Notes: generated by a model not told the origin, from the sequence alone. A stretch of 16,465 nt of DNA from Erythrobacter sp. 34-65-8 (GCA_002278985.1 NCJP01000008.1:1-16465), one strand, 5' to 3'. Counted from the stretch's first letter, positions 7,269 to 15,494 are shown. Made by a program: numbers and translations.

Positions 7269-7324
7269 GGTTGACGCATTATATAGCGCATTCGCAACAA
7301 AATTGCGAGTCCCTTGCGTCAACC
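7269..7324 (-). promoter_or_regulatory. Nested inverted repeats around the likely carD promoter
   Basis: GGTTGACGCA (7269-7278) and TGCGTCAACC (7315-7324) are a perfect 10-bp inverted repeat. Inside it TCGCAA (7292-7297) and TTGCGA (7303-7308) form a second one with a 5-bp spacer. A minus-strand TATAAT (7283-7278), within TATATAAT, is the best -10 in the gap, but no good -35 lies 16-18 bp upstream of it; that position is GCAATT, inside the inner repeat. This suggests control by a bound protein. The regulator is unknown. Confidence 0.45.
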
Positions 7325-7388
7325 GCTGCCGAGGGGTGGCCAAAGCTGCGCCCCGGGGCTGTTTGCCCGCGCTATCGCCTGGTCCGGC

Positions 7389-7727
7389 TCAGTCGCCCTC
7401 GCCCGGCTCGGTCGAGAAATACTTCTCGAACTTGCCATCCTCGCCCTTGTGCTCGTCGGCCTCGGCGAGAGGTTCTTTCTGGCTGGTGATGTTAGGCCAC
7501 TCCGCTGAATACTTGGCGTTCAGCTCCAGCCATTGCTCCAGTCCGCTCTCGGTGTCGGGCAGGATCGCCTCGGCCGGGCATTCCGGCTCGCACACGCCGC
7601 AATCGATGCATTCGCTGGGATTGATGACGAGCATGTTCTCGCCTTCATAGAAGCAATCGACCGGACAGACCTCGACGCAGTCGGTGTACTTGCACTTGAT
7701 GCAGGCGTCGGTGACGACGTAGGTCAT
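7389..7727 (-). CDS. fdxA: 7Fe ferredoxin FdxA ([3Fe-4S][4Fe-4S])
   Basis: The 112-residue cytosolic electron carrier begins [22 protein letters not shown]. By analogy with Azotobacter FdI, C9, C17 and C50 should hold the 3Fe-4S cluster, and C21, C40, C43 and C46 the 4Fe-4S cluster; C12 and C25 are extra. The second motif is [12 protein letters not shown] (40-51). The acidic C-terminal tail (about 75-112) is usual for this type. Its ATG overlaps the TGA of the S4 gene in ATGA, so translation is probably coupled, and the helicase, S4 protein and FdxA should share a transcript. The redox partner cannot be read from the window. Confidence 0.97.
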   Translation of the reverse strand: MTYVVTDACIKCKYTDCVEVCPVDCFYEGENMLVINPSECIDCGVCEPECPAEAILPDTESGLEQWLELNAKYSAEWPNITSQKEPLAEADEHKGEDGKFEKYFSTEPGEGD

Positions 7728-8035
7728 GGCGAAACGTTCCCCTTGAGAATTGGCCCTTCACCGCCCGCTATCGCGGTTTCGCCATGCCGGTCAAGCTCGC
7801 GATAATGGGAGCGCGCTTCCAGGGGCGGGCCGCGCCGCGCGGGCAGGGCGATAATCGCGGCCACGATTACGCCCGCAGGGCCGGGAATCGTCAGTACGTC
7901 GCCAATGGCAACCGGATGGCTGGGGCGAAGGATCCGCAGTCCGTTGCAGCGGATCTGCCCGCTTTCGGCCAGTTGCTGAGCGCGGGAGCGGGTCTTCACG
8001 AACCGCAACCGGCAAAGCAACAGGTCGACCCGCAT
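7724..8035 (-). CDS. S4-domain RNA-binding protein (Hsp15/HslR-like)
   Basis: This 103-residue protein starts [20 protein letters not shown] and carries an S4 RNA-binding fold over about residues 1-60, including [10 protein letters not shown] and [13 protein letters not shown]. It resembles Hsp15/HslR, which in E. coli binds stalled 50S subunits carrying nascent chains; whether this protein does so is inference. The C-terminal tail is low in recognisable motifs. ATG 8035 overlaps the helicase stop (TGATG), and its own stop overlaps the fdxA start (ATGA). The frame is open further upstream to 8137, but that extension only overlaps helicase codons and has no S4 sequence. Confidence 0.88.
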   Translation of the reverse strand: MRVDLLLCRLRFVKTRSRAQQLAESGQIRCNGLRILRPSHPVAIGDVLTIPGPAGVIVAAIIALPARRGPPLEARSHYRELDRHGETAIAGGEGPILKGNVSP

Positions 8036-10563
8036 CAGCGCACCAGGTCTGCCAGGGCCGCAAAGGCATTGCCCGCCGCGGGCTTCGCCGGGCCTTCTGT
8101 CTTGCGGATATCCCTGCGCACAGGACGCCATTCCCATTTGTCGGGCGCCGGGGGACCGGCAACTCCGGCCGCAAGCGTGCGCGCAGGCAGGCGGCGAAAC
8201 CCTGCCGCGCCGAGCAACCGGTGAAAGCTGGCCAGCTCCAGCCCGGTCGAAATGGCGAGTGCAGGATCGATCCGGAACCGGGCCCGGCGGGGATCACGGC
8301 CTGCGGCGGCTGCGCTGCGTGCGTCATGGGCGGCCCGCAGCAGTTTTTCCGCAATGTCGAGCCGCACGCGCTGGTCTCCTGCCGGGCGATAGCCGGACGG
8401 CAGGGGGGCCGCCCCCTTGAGAACTGGCACCATGTCGGGGTTGATCGGCCTGCGGTCCAGCCCCAGCGCCTGGAGCAGGCGGCGGGGGGCAGGTTTGAGC
8501 AGTTCGCGCGCAAAGACGTCGAGTGCGCCAAAGGTGACGCCGAGCCGCCGCAGGAACGGGCGCAGATCCTTGGGCAGATGCTCCAGCCCGGCCTGTTCGC
8601 GGGAGACATAGCCGTGCCCCGCCACCAGTGTCAGCAACAGGGCGCGGGCCTGCGATCCGGCAGCCGGATCCCGGGCCGCCACCTGCAGTGCTGCGAGAGG
8701 CGCGAGCGGTCTGAGCTGGCCGGCCAGCCAGGCCTCTAGTCCTGACAGCAGGCGCTGGCGGGCCGGCTCCGGCAGTGGGGTCAGATCCCGCGCCGGCACC
8801 AGGCGCGGGTGCAGGATGTCCGTGGCTGCCTCCAGGGTTGCCAGTACCCGTCCATCCCAGCGAAGCGTACCTTGCGCCAGTTCCACGCCCGCGAATTCGC
8901 TCGCGACCAGCGCGTCGGCTCGCTCCGCCAGCAGGCGCGGTAGGGATTTCTCCCCGGCTGCCAGCAGCATCCGGCGATCCTCGTGAGTGGCGCGGTGGTC
9001 GACCGAGAAGGCAAAGCCCTCCATCCGGCCGATGGCTTCACCTTCGACGGTCACCGTGCCATCCTGTGCGCATGCCACCGGCAGCAAGGCGGCATCCTGT
9101 CCCAGCGTCTTCATCAGGATAGCGGTCCTCCGGTTGACGAATCGTTCGGTCAGGCGGGCGTGTAGCGCATCGGACAACCGCGCTTCCACTCCCCGCGCAC
9201 GGGCAGCCATTTCATCACGCGCCAGCACCCAGTCCGGGCGCTGGCAGATATAGGCCCAGCTGCGGATGGCGGCGATCCGCCCCTGCAGGGCATGGATATC
9301 GCCGGTCACGCTGTCGAGTTCGGCAATGCGCGCCGCCACATAGTCGGCGCCGAGATGCCCGTGCCGCAGATCCTGCCACAGGCGCGCAACGAAGCGGGCA
9401 TGCGTATCTGCGCCTGACTGGCGGAAATCCGGCAACGAGCAAGCCTCCCAGAAATGCCGGACCAGTGCTGTTCCGCGCACGTCATGGGCCAGCGGCTCGG
9501 CCGCCAGCCGTTTCAGGACGGCGAGATCAATCGCCTCGGGCGCAGCGGCGAGTTCGGGTTCGTCGGGCGGCCGTTCCAGATCGTCGATCAGTGTGCTCAG
9601 CGAATCGAACACCAGTTCGGATTCACGCCAGAACAACCGGGTCAGCGGCGCGAAACGGTGCTCCTCGATGGCGTAGATTTCTTCTTCGGTGAACTCCGGG
9701 GAGCCGCCCTGCTGCCCTGCCAGGGTTCCGAAGGTGCCATCCTTGTGATGCCGCCCCGCCCGCCCCGCGATCTGCGCCATTTCCGCCGGGAACAGGCGGC
9801 GCTGCTTGCGCCCGTCGAACTTGGTAAGGCCGGCAAAGGCAACATGGGTGACGTCAAGGTTGAGGCCCATCCCGATGGCATCGGTGGCCACGATGTAGTC
9901 CACCTCGCCTGACTGGAACAAGGCAACCTGCCGGTTGCGGGTTTCGGGGCTGAGCGCGCCCATCACGACCGCCGCGCCCCCGCGAAACCGGCGCAGCATT
10001 TCGGCCACGGCATAGACCTGGTCCGCCGAAAACGCGACGATCGCACTGCGCGGCGGCAGGCGCGACAATTTGCGCGGGCCGATATGGTTCAAGGTAGAAA
10101 AGCGCGGGCGGGAGACGATCTCGGCCCTAGGCAGGAGGCTGCGCACCAGGGGTTCGAGCGTGGCTGCGCCGAGCAGCATGGTTTCCTCACGTCCGCGGGC
10201 ATGGAGCAGGCGGTCCGTGAACACATGGCCGCGCTCGGGGTCGGCCGCCAGCTGGGCTTCGTCGAGAGCGAGAAAGGCATGGTCTCCGGCGGAGCGGGGC
10301 ATGGCTTCGACTGTGCAGCAGAAATAGCGGGCGTTTGCCGGCTCAATCCGTTCTTCGCCGGTGATCAGGGCCACCTGGCCGGCGCCCTTCTGCGCAACCA
10401 CCCGGTCATAGACCTCGCGGGCCAGCAAGCGCAGGGGAAAGCCGATCGCGCCGCTCGAATGGGCGCACATCCGCTCGATCGCGAGATGCGTCTTCCCGGT
10501 GTTGGTGGGCCCGAGAACCGCCTTGATCGTGCTGTCGGTCACGGGGGCAATGTGGCAGCGCAT
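8035..10563 (-). CDS. SUV3/MgpS-like superfamily 2 RNA helicase
   Basis: The product of about 842 residues is a DExH-type helicase resembling mitochondrial SUV3, expected to unwind RNA or RNA/DNA with ATP. Walker A is GPTNTGKT (18-25) and motif II is DEAQ (about 101-104). The second RecA-like domain shows VATDAIGMGLNLDVTHVAF and the motif VI segment QIAGRAGRH. The long C-terminal half is GC-rich, with less recognisable sequence. ATG 10563 is chosen; the frame has a GTG at 10599, and GTG 10542 would also leave the Walker A intact. None has a strong Shine-Dalgarno. It heads the cluster with the S4 gene and fdxA and is divergent from the M23 gene. Confidence 0.92.
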   Translation of the reverse strand: MRCHIAPVTDSTIKAVLGPTNTGKTHLAIERMCAHSSGAIGFPLRLLAREVYDRVVAQKGAGQVALITGEERIEPANARYFCCTVEAMPRSAGDHAFLALDEAQLAADPERGHVFTDRLLHARGREETMLLGAATLEPLVRSLLPRAEIVSRPRFSTLNHIGPRKLSRLPPRSAIVAFSADQVYAVAEMLRRFRGGAAVVMGALSPETRNRQVALFQSGEVDYIVATDAIGMGLNLDVTHVAFAGLTKFDGRKQRRLFPAEMAQIAGRAGRHHKDGTFGTLAGQQGGSPEFTEEEIYAIEEHRFAPLTRLFWRESELVFDSLSTLIDDLERPPDEPELAAAPEAIDLAVLKRLAAEPLAHDVRGTALVRHFWEACSLPDFRQSGADTHARFVARLWQDLRHGHLGADYVAARIAELDSVTGDIHALQGRIAAIRSWAYICQRPDWVLARDEMAARARGVEARLSDALHARLTERFVNRRTAILMKTLGQDAALLPVACAQDGTVTVEGEAIGRMEGFAFSVDHRATHEDRRMLLAAGEKSLPRLLAERADALVASEFAGVELAQGTLRWDGRVLATLEAATDILHPRLVPARDLTPLPEPARQRLLSGLEAWLAGQLRPLAPLAALQVAARDPAAGSQARALLLTLVAGHGYVSREQAGLEHLPKDLRPFLRRLGVTFGALDVFARELLKPAPRRLLQALGLDRRPINPDMVPVLKGAAPLPSGYRPAGDQRVRLDIAEKLLRAAHDARSAAAAGRDPRRARFRIDPALAISTGLELASFHRLLGAAGFRRLPARTLAAGVAGPPAPDKWEWRPVRRDIRKTEGPAKPAAGNAFAALADLVR

Positions 10564-10633
10564 TGCAGCCCAAACAAGCGTGCTAGCGGTTCGCCCCACA
10601 GTCTGTCCGGCAGGAGACTCGGCTGGTCGCGTC

Positions 10634-10654
10634 TTAAAGCGGACTTAACTTTAA
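10634..10654. promoter_or_regulatory. Candidate CtrA-binding site (TTAA-N7-TTAA)
   Basis: TTAA at 10634-10637 and TTAA at 10645-10648 are exactly 7 bases apart, the spacing of the full CtrA box known from Caulobacter and other alphaproteobacteria. A third TTAA sits at 10651-10654. TTAAAG (10634-10639) and CTTTAA (10649-10654) also form an inverted repeat. The site lies in the 169-bp gap between the helicase and M23 starts, about 85 bp before the M23 start. TTAA is rare in sequence this GC-rich. Confidence 0.55.
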
Positions 10655-10732
10655 TCGTGCAGGAAACCCGGCCATAGGGGCCGCTTGGGTCGGGTGCAGG
10701 CGTGCCGCCAGTACCTCTGGGAGAATAAGCGC

Positions 10733-12355
10733 GTGTACAGCGAGCGCGATGTTGCCGGGATCGAGGCGGCGCTGGCCGACCAGGGTGGCTGGCGCGCGGT
10801 TGCTCTGGCCCACACCCAGCTGGCGCCTGATCCGCGCCCCCGCATCCTCCAGCGGACCGGTACCATGCTGGAGCGCTACGATTCGTGGCGACACGATGTC
10901 TCTGACCGGCTCGAACGGCTGAACCTGACCCCGGATCTGGCGAGCGGGATCGGCAGCCGCACCTGGTTTCGCGGGCTTGGCACCCTGATCGGGCTGAGTG
11001 CCCTGGCGATAGGGTTCTGGCCCAGTTTCGGCCCGCTCGAGGCGGCGCCCGCCATGCTGATTGACGAGCCTGCGCGGGATGAATTTCGCAGCCACATGAT
11101 CATGCCGCTTGCCCTGGGTGGGGACAGCGGCCGGCATATGGGCGCGACGCTCGACGTCAAGCCGCTCCGGTCGGCGCCGGAGCGGCCAACCCAGCAGCTG
11201 CTGGCCACCCTTTCTCGCGGGGACAGTTTTGCCCGGATGCTGGAGCGTGCCGGGGTCGGCGGGGCGGACGCCAGCCGGGTGCTGGGGCTGGTGTCGAACG
11301 CCATTGACCTGACCGATGTCACCCCCGGCACCCAGGTCGACATCACCCTCGGCCGCAGGACCAGTCCCGGCCAGCCACGCCCGCTCGATTCCCTCGCCTT
11401 TCGCGCCCGGTTCGATCTGGCGCTGGAAGTCTCGCGCGGCGAAAACGGCCTGGTGCTGACACGCAAGCCGATCCGGGTGGATGACACCCCTTTGCGTATT
11501 CGCGGAAACGTCGGGCGCAGCCTGTACCGGTCGCTCCGCGCTGCCGGCGCCCCGCCCAGCGCGGTGCAGCAGTATCTCGCCGCGATCAACGACCAAGTCG
11601 ACATGGAGCGGAGCGTGCGGGCGAGCGATACCTTCGACCTGATCGTCCAGTACCGCCGGGCTGCCACCGGGGAGCGTGAGGCCGGGCGGCTGGTCTATGC
11701 CGGGGTGGACCGGGGCGACAAACCGCAGGTCCAGCTGATGCGCTGGGGCAAGGACGGCCGGTTCTACGAGGCATCGGGGGTGGGCGAACAGCGCGCCGGC
11801 CTGCTCGCCCCCGTTCCAGGGCGGATCAGTTCGAATTTCGGGATGCGGCGGCATCCCATCCTTGGCTATCGCCGGATGCACAGCGGGATGGATTTTGCTG
11901 CCGGGCACGGCACGCCGATCGTTGCGGTGACCGACGGGCGCGTTTCAGGTGCCGGCCGGATGGGCGGTTGCGGGATTGCAGTCCGTCTTGAGCACGGCGG
12001 GGGACTGTCGACCCGCTATTGCCACATGAGCCGCATGGCGGTGCGCGCAGGGCAAAGCGTCCGCCGGGGCCAGGTGATCGGCTATGTCGGATCGACCGGT
12101 CTCTCCACCGGCGCGCACCTGCATTACGAAATGTATCGCGGCGGGCGGGCCGTGAACCCGGCTTCCGTGTCGTTCGTTACCCGGGCTCAGCTCGGCGGCG
12201 AGGAACTGCGCCGGTTCCGCGCCACGCTTGCCAGCCTCAAGACGGTTGCTCCGGGTGCGGCGCTGGTCGATCTGGCGCCCACTGCGGTGGAGAACGCCAA
12301 CGAGGAACCGGCGCGCGAAATTGACCGGCTCGACCAGGCGCGCCGCCTGCCGTGA
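10733..12355 (+). CDS. M23-family metallopeptidase, membrane-anchored peptidoglycan hydrolase-like
   Basis: The 540-residue protein has a C-terminal M23 (LytM-type) zinc peptidase domain, expected to cut peptide crosslinks in peptidoglycan or to act in cell separation. Zinc and catalytic residues appear intact: H383 and D387 in MHSGMDFAAGHGTP, and H462 and H464 in TGAHLHYE. One hydrophobic segment near 81-96 (GLGTLIGLSALAIGFW) suggests an N-in inner membrane anchor with the rest periplasmic. GTG 10733 is chosen because GGGAGAA lies about 7 nt before it. TTG 10685 and ATG 10865 are alternatives; the latter still keeps the membrane segment. A CtrA-like box upstream suggests cell-cycle control. 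It is divergent from the helicase and ends 77 bp before hemB, with no terminator seen. Confidence 0.9.
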   Translation: MYSERDVAGIEAALADQGGWRAVALAHTQLAPDPRPRILQRTGTMLERYDSWRHDVSDRLERLNLTPDLASGIGSRTWFRGLGTLIGLSALAIGFWPSFGPLEAAPAMLIDEPARDEFRSHMIMPLALGGDSGRHMGATLDVKPLRSAPERPTQQLLATLSRGDSFARMLERAGVGGADASRVLGLVSNAIDLTDVTPGTQVDITLGRRTSPGQPRPLDSLAFRARFDLALEVSRGENGLVLTRKPIRVDDTPLRIRGNVGRSLYRSLRAAGAPPSAVQQYLAAINDQVDMERSVRASDTFDLIVQYRRAATGEREAGRLVYAGVDRGDKPQVQLMRWGKDGRFYEASGVGEQRAGLLAPVPGRISSNFGMRRHPILGYRRMHSGMDFAAGHGTPIVAVTDGRVSGAGRMGGCGIAVRLEHGGGLSTRYCHMSRMAVRAGQSVRRGQVIGYVGSTGLSTGAHLHYEMYRGGRAVNPASVSFVTRAQLGGEELRRFRATLASLKTVAPGAALVDLAPTAVENANEEPAREIDRLDQARRLP

Positions 12356-12432
12356 CGGCCCTGCCCTGACATCATCGCCCCGTTGTTCGGTGCGGATTGC
12401 GCCGGCTGCGGGATTGCGGCAGGTAGTCGGCC

Positions 12433-13428
12433 ATGACACCAGCCTATCCCAATCTCCGCCTCCGCCGGCCTCGCGCCCATGGCTGGAGCCGCGCTCTCCA
12501 TCGTGAAACGGTTCTGGCTCCGGCCGATCTGATCTGGCCCCTGTTCGTGACCAGTGGTTCCGGCGTGGAGGAGCCGATCGCCAGCCTGCCGGGCGTATCG
12601 CGCTGGTCGGTCGATGGCATTGCTGCGCGGGCCAAGGAAGCGGCCGCACTCGGCATTCCCTGTGTGGCGCTGTTCCCCAACACCCCGGCTGACCGGCGCA
12701 GTGACGACGGAGCCGAAGCGCTCAATCACGACAACCTGATGTGCCGGGCGATCAAGGCCATCAAGGATGCCTGCGGACACGATATTGGCGTGCTCACGGA
12801 TGTAGCGCTCGACCCCTATACCAGCCACGGCCAGGATGGCCTGCTTGGCGAGCGTGGTTATGTGATCAATGATGACACCGTGGCCGTACTGGTCGACCAG
12901 GCCGTAAACCAGGCCAATGCCGGGGCAGACGTGATCGCCCCCTCCGACATGATGGACGGGCGGGTCAGGGCAATCCGCATGGCGCTGGAAATGGCCGGGC
13001 ATCACAACGTCCAGATCATGAGCTACGCCGCCAAGTACGCCAGCGCCTTCTACGGCCCGTTTCGCGACGCGGTCGGTTCGGGCGGGCTGCTCAAGGGCGA
13101 CAAGAAGAGCTACCAGATGGATCCCGCCAACGGCGAGGAGGCGCTGCGCGAAGTCGCGCTCGATCTTGCCGAAGGGGCAGACAGCGTCATGGTCAAACCC
13201 GGCTTGCCCTACCTCGATATTGTCCGCCGGGTGAAGGAGCGGTTCGAAGTTCCGGTGTTTGCCTACCAGGTCAGCGGCGAATACGCGATGATCGAAGCGG
13301 CTGCGGCAGCGGGGGCCGGTGATCGCGATGCCTTGGTGCTGGAAACGCTGACAGCGTTCAAGCGTGCGGGTTGTTCGGGCGTGCTCACCTACCATGCCGC
13401 CCATGCCGCGCGCCTGCTCCATGGCTGA
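12433..13428 (+). CDS. hemB: Delta-aminolevulinic acid dehydratase (porphobilinogen synthase), Mg-type
   Basis: The 331-residue enzyme joins two 5-aminolevulinate molecules to porphobilinogen in haem, and perhaps bacteriochlorophyll or cobamide, synthesis. The Schiff-base lysines are K201 (SYAAKYASAFYGPF) and K255 (SVMVKPGLPYLD). The metal-site segment DVALDPYTSHGQDG (123-136) has Ala, Asp and Asp where zinc enzymes have three Cys, so it belongs to the Mg/K-dependent class common in alphaproteobacteria and plants. ATG 12433 follows a modest GCAGG. It overlaps the GNAT gene by 8 bp and probably leads a four-gene operon. The 77 bp before it hold no convincing promoter. Confidence 0.97.
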   Translation: MTPAYPNLRLRRPRAHGWSRALHRETVLAPADLIWPLFVTSGSGVEEPIASLPGVSRWSVDGIAARAKEAAALGIPCVALFPNTPADRRSDDGAEALNHDNLMCRAIKAIKDACGHDIGVLTDVALDPYTSHGQDGLLGERGYVINDDTVAVLVDQAVNQANAGADVIAPSDMMDGRVRAIRMALEMAGHHNVQIMSYAAKYASAFYGPFRDAVGSGGLLKGDKKSYQMDPANGEEALREVALDLAEGADSVMVKPGLPYLDIVRRVKERFEVPVFAYQVSGEYAMIEAAAAAGAGDRDALVLETLTAFKRAGCSGVLTYHAAHAARLLHG

Positions 13429-13984
13429 AGCTTTCCGCTGCGAAACAGACCGGCTGGTGCTGCGCGACTGGCGCGGCGACGCCGACTGGGCGGAGTTTTT
13501 CCGCGTAACCAATACGCCCGCCGTCATGGAATGGCTGGGCGGGGTGCTCGGCGTGGATGGCATGGCGATGCAGCGTGGCCGGGTCGAGCAATGCGCCGCC
13601 CGCAACGGTTTCTGCTTCTGGCCGGTCGAGCGCAAGGCTGACGGCGCGTTGCTGGGTTTCTGTGGTTTGAAGCGCGCTGACGCACCCGGCTCGACCGTCA
13701 CAGGTGCGATCGAGATCGGCTGGCGCCTGCGCGAAGATGCCTGGGGCCATGGCTATGCGAAAGAGGCCGCGCAGGCGGCCCTCGCGCTGGCGTTCGAGCG
13801 GTTCGGCGCAGAGGAGGTGGTCGCGTTGACGGTGGAGGGCAACAGCGCCAGCTGGGGCCTGATGAAACGACTCTGGATGGGCCGACGCGCAGACCTCGAC
13901 TATGCCGACCACCGGTACGATCCGCCGTGGCGGGACACTATCGTGTACTCTGTTGACCGGCCAACCTGGGAGAGCCGACCATGA
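13421..13984 (+). CDS. GNAT-family N-acetyltransferase (RimJ/RimL-like)
   Basis: This 187-residue protein begins MAEAFRCETDRLVLRDWRGDA, typical of the Acetyltransf_3 branch that includes RimJ and RimL. It should transfer acetyl from acetyl-CoA to an amine, but the substrate is unknown. The acetyl-CoA loop is REDAWGHGYAKEA (104-116), and NSASWGLMKRLWMGRR (141-156) is the family's late helix. ATG 13421 lies within the last codons of hemB (8-bp overlap), and its stop overlaps the next start in ATGA, so translation is probably coupled. An upstream in-frame ATG at 13364 lies deep inside hemB and adds no family sequence. Confidence 0.88.
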   Translation: MAEAFRCETDRLVLRDWRGDADWAEFFRVTNTPAVMEWLGGVLGVDGMAMQRGRVEQCAARNGFCFWPVERKADGALLGFCGLKRADAPGSTVTGAIEIGWRLREDAWGHGYAKEAAQAALALAFERFGAEEVVALTVEGNSASWGLMKRLWMGRRADLDYADHRYDPPWRDTIVYSVDRPTWESRP

Positions 13985-14547
13985 CCCCTCACCGCCCCGG
14001 CGTGAATATCATCCCGATCCACGGCAAGACGCCGCAAATACACGAAACCGCGTTCGTGGCCCCCGGCTCGACCATTATCGGCGATGTCGTCATCGGCGCA
14101 GGGAGTTCGATCTGGTACAACTGTGTCCTGCGGGCCGATGTGTTTACGATCAGGATTGGCGAGCGGACCAATGTGCAGGACGGCAGCGTGCTCCACTGCG
14201 ATCCGCCCCGCCCGGGCGATCCGGTCGGTTCGCCGCTGGTGATCGGCGATGATGTGCTGATCGGCCACATGGCGATGGTCCATGGCTGCACGATCCACGA
14301 TCGGGGCTTTGTCGGCCTGGGCGCAATCGTGATGAACAAGGCAGTGGTTGGCTCGGATGCCATGCTGGCCGCTGGCGCGATGCTGACCGAAGGCAAGGTG
14401 ATGGAACCGCGGATGTTGTGGGCGGGACGCCCCGCGAAGCCGCTGCGCGAACTCGATGACGCGGCCATTGCCGGAATGCGAATTGGCGTCGCGCACTATG
14501 CCGAGAACGCCAAGCACCATGCGGTGGCGGTTGCTGCCGCGCTTTGA
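13981..14547 (+). CDS. Gamma-class carbonic anhydrase-like hexapeptide-repeat protein
   Basis: The 188-residue protein is a left-handed beta-helix built from hexapeptide repeats such as IIGDVVIGAGSSIWYNCVLR and LVIGDDVLIGHMAMVHGCTI. Three His residues, H72, H96 and H101, have the spacing of the trimeric gamma carbonic anhydrase metal site, so a metal-bound hydratase is plausible. Many such YrdA/PaaY-like proteins have little measured activity. The C-terminal helix (about 155-188) is usual. ATG 13981 overlaps the GNAT stop (ATGA) and the TGA at 14545-14547 overlaps the next start (TGATG). It lies in the hemB operon. Confidence 0.92.
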   Translation: MTPHRPGVNIIPIHGKTPQIHETAFVAPGSTIIGDVVIGAGSSIWYNCVLRADVFTIRIGERTNVQDGSVLHCDPPRPGDPVGSPLVIGDDVLIGHMAMVHGCTIHDRGFVGLGAIVMNKAVVGSDAMLAAGAMLTEGKVMEPRMLWAGRPAKPLRELDDAAIAGMRIGVAHYAENAKHHAVAVAAAL

Positions 14548-14831
14548 TGGCGCGACCCAGACCTGATCTTCCTTCCCGAGAATCCATCCTCGCGCTGGCC
14601 GATGGCGAAGGGCGGCTCGCACTCAGGGTTACGCCCGGTGCCCGGACCGAAGGTATTGCGCTTGGCGCGGGTGTGATTCTGGTCAGGGTGCGGGCCCAAC
14701 CCCAGGACGGTGAAGCGAACGAGGCGGTGCTCGCCCTGCTCGCTGACGCGCTCGGCCTGCCGACGTCACGCCTCCGCATGTTGCGCGGCGCAACCGGGCG
14801 AACCAAGCTGGTGCAGGTGGTCGGGCCCTAG
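14547..14831 (+). CDS. DUF167 (YggU-like) small conserved protein
   Basis: The 94-residue protein fits the DUF167/YggU family, whose role is not established. Typical segments are LRVTPGARTEGI (about 26-37), VRVRAQPQDGEANEAVLALLA (about 47-67) and MLRGATGRTKLVQV near the end. No signal or membrane segment is seen. ATG 14547 is chosen; it overlaps the preceding TGA (TGATG), and the TTG at 14544 adds only one residue. Last gene of the hemB operon; its TAG shares CTAG with the convergent DUF1275 gene. Confidence 0.9.
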   Translation: MARPRPDLPSRESILALADGEGRLALRVTPGARTEGIALGAGVILVRVRAQPQDGEANEAVLALLADALGLPTSRLRMLRGATGRTKLVQVVGP

Positions 14832-15457
14832 CGCAGCTGCATCGCAGTGAAGGTGAGAAAGGCGGCGTAGAGCGCCGCCCCCCACAGCACCAGGGCGGGC
14901 AGGTAAAGCCATCCCGCCGCGCCCAGAGCGGCACCGGCTGCAAGGCCGAACCACAGCAACCCCCAGTCGCTCCATCCCGTTGCCGCTTTGCCGGTCAGTC
15001 GCGCGGCCAGCCCCTGCCCCAGCTTGACCAGCGCTCCGGTCATGTAGGTCAACCCGACGGCGACTTCGCCATCCCGCTGGAACGTGTTGTTGAGCGCGCC
15101 CATGGCCAGAACCAGCAGCGCCATCATCGCGCCCACGCTGCCGCCTGCCTGGGCAAGGGCGGCGAGTGCGAGCAGCACCGCCACGCTGCCCAGAACCGCC
15201 GGCTTGCGTCGTGCGCCGGCAGCATGAGCGACCAGGGCTCCGCCACACACCCCGAGCACGAAGCCTGCGATCAGCGCGGCGGGCACCCAGGCACGCTGGG
15301 GCGCTTCGACCAGGTCGACCCCGAAACGGGTGGTGTTGCCGGACATGAACGAAACGAAGTACCGGTCAGCCGCGAGGAAGCCGGCCGCATCGACCATGCC
15401 CGCCAGCCCGGCGGCGGCGATGGCCAGAGCGCGGCGCGGGCGGTCGAAGCGATGCAT
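14828..15457 (-). CDS. DUF1275 (YoaK-like) integral membrane protein
   Basis: The 209-residue protein has about six hydrophobic helices and matches the DUF1275 family of inner membrane proteins of unknown function. The first part shows GMVDAAGFLAADRYFVSFMSGN (approximately 20-41), including the characteristic FVSFMSGNTT motif, and the middle has YMTGALVKLGQ. The length is slightly shorter than many members. ATG 15457 has only a weak GGGA upstream. The neighbouring globin and ligase genes lie upstream in the same direction, 37 bp away, so cotranscription is possible. The stop shares CTAG with DUF167. Confidence 0.88.
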   Translation of the reverse strand: MHRFDRPRRALAIAAAGLAGMVDAAGFLAADRYFVSFMSGNTTRFGVDLVEAPQRAWVPAALIAGFVLGVCGGALVAHAAGARRKPAVLGSVAVLLALAALAQAGGSVGAMMALLVLAMGALNNTFQRDGEVAVGLTYMTGALVKLGQGLAARLTGKAATGWSDWGLLWFGLAAGAALGAAGWLYLPALVLWGAALYAAFLTFTAMQLR

Positions 15458-15494
15458 CGTCCCAGTCTAGCGCGAAATGCCTGCACAGGCGAGA

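Noticed and set aside
7325..7388. GCCCCGGGGC palindrome after fdxA as a terminator
   Set aside because: It has no loop and no T tract, so it does not look like an intrinsic terminator.
10634..11908. A 424-residue minus-strand frame opposite the M23 gene
   Set aside because: Composition is a Pro/Arg-rich shadow of the M23 codons; the opposite strand has clear zinc-peptidase residues.
12187..13701. A 504-residue open frame on the minus strand opposite M23, hemB and GNAT
   Set aside because: It runs antisense through three well-supported genes, shows no family motif, and long antisense frames are common at this GC content.
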